In this document: piece by piece, positions 63,951-64,000 of the stretch
How the letters are laid out: the number at the start of each line of letters is the position of its first letter
Position numbering within the stretch: the stretch's first letter is position 1
NCBI RefSeq assembly: GCF_004379255.2
Contig: NC_056033.1
Location: forward strand, 22,498,209 to 22,562,208
Direction of reading: 5' to 3'
Source: Salvia splendens
Lineage: Eukaryota > Streptophyta > Magnoliopsida > Lamiales > Lamiaceae
Length of the DNA stretch: 64,000 nucleotides
Notes under the pieces: model-generated
What the model was told of the DNA's origin: nothing
Database searches by the model: none
The model's input: the letters and a program-made list of their open reading frames with translations, nothing else
Translations under genes and position numbers: made by a program

Positions 63951-63992
63951 AGTATGATGAGGTCCGAACCTTGTGGGATCGGACCGCATACT
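63951..63992 (+). promoter_or_regulatory. LINE D 3' UTR stem
   Basis: AGTATG (63951-63956) pairs with CATACT (63987-63992), and GGTCCG (63961-63966) pairs with CGGACC (63980-63985); same as in LINE B. Confidence 0.6.
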
Positions 63993-64000
63993 ACTCTTGA

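Larger units (their letters stand above)
56435..64000 (+). mobile_element. LINE D, intact autonomous-looking L1 element
   Basis: 5' end AGAGAGAGACGCTCTCCC at 56435, an ATG-free pyrimidine-rich leader to 56668, ORF1 56669-59722, ORF2 59725-63891, and 3' UTR from 63892 including the whole stem structure (63951-63992). The window ends about 110 bases before the expected poly(A). No frameshift or stop was seen in either ORF. It lies about 35 bases from the LINE C inverted segment. Confidence 0.95.

Overview
This window is plant nuclear heterochromatin built almost entirely of retrotransposons inserted into one another. I see no intact single-copy host gene. Three things point to a flowering plant: L1-clade LINEs whose ORF1 carries a DUF4283-type domain plus a CCHC knuckle and whose ORF2 ends in an RNase H domain; Ty3/gypsy elements with an initiator-Met tRNA primer site; and a retrocopy of a plant Tat-SF1-type splicing factor. 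The gypsy family looks CRM-like, so a (peri)centromeric location is possible but is only an inference.

Layout. 1-3995: 5' half of LINE A (minus). 4032-7431: gypsy I1 (plus), then a 71-base gap. 7503-15220: full-length LINE B (plus) with a 50-A tail. 15221-17086: gypsy I2 3' end with a complete 770-bp LTR. 17087-23543: LINE fragments L (plus) and E (minus); E is split by the Tat-SF1 retrocopy (18327-20182, 10-bp target duplication). 23545-26602: LINE F 5' half. 26603-30937: LINE G, with its 5' part inverted (twin priming) and a tRNA-derived SINE at 28661-28843. 30938-36736: deleted and rearranged gypsy M (minus), carrying 5'-truncated LINE N (34431-36635). 36737-39058: gypsy K 5' end (LTR, primer site, gag). 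39059-39302: LINE shard O. 39303-46880: gypsy J (minus), interrupted by half-LINE 2 (40301-42029). 46881-47509: LINE P 3' end. 47510-48200: unclassified repeat. 48201-56400: LINE C (minus) with an inverted 5' segment, interrupted by half-LINE 3 (49302-49657) and the complete half-LINE 1 (52057-54705). 56435-64000: LINE D (plus), with both ORFs open and only the 3' tail cut by the window edge.

The most interesting system is the 'half-LINE' family. These are about 2.65-kb elements with an L1-like 5' end, one ORF1-type protein (DUF4283 + CCHC), no ORF2, a 3' UTR and a poly(A) tail, flanked by 17-19 bp target duplications. They share with the full LINEs a 3' UTR layout: an outer GAGTA/TACTC stem, a CACTTTTGGG block and a short terminal hairpin before poly(A). 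This suggests they are copied in trans by the LINE ORF2 enzyme, as mammalian HAL1 is by L1. LINE D is the likeliest source of active ORF2 here. The same kind of machinery would also explain the SINE and the Tat-SF1 retrocopy.
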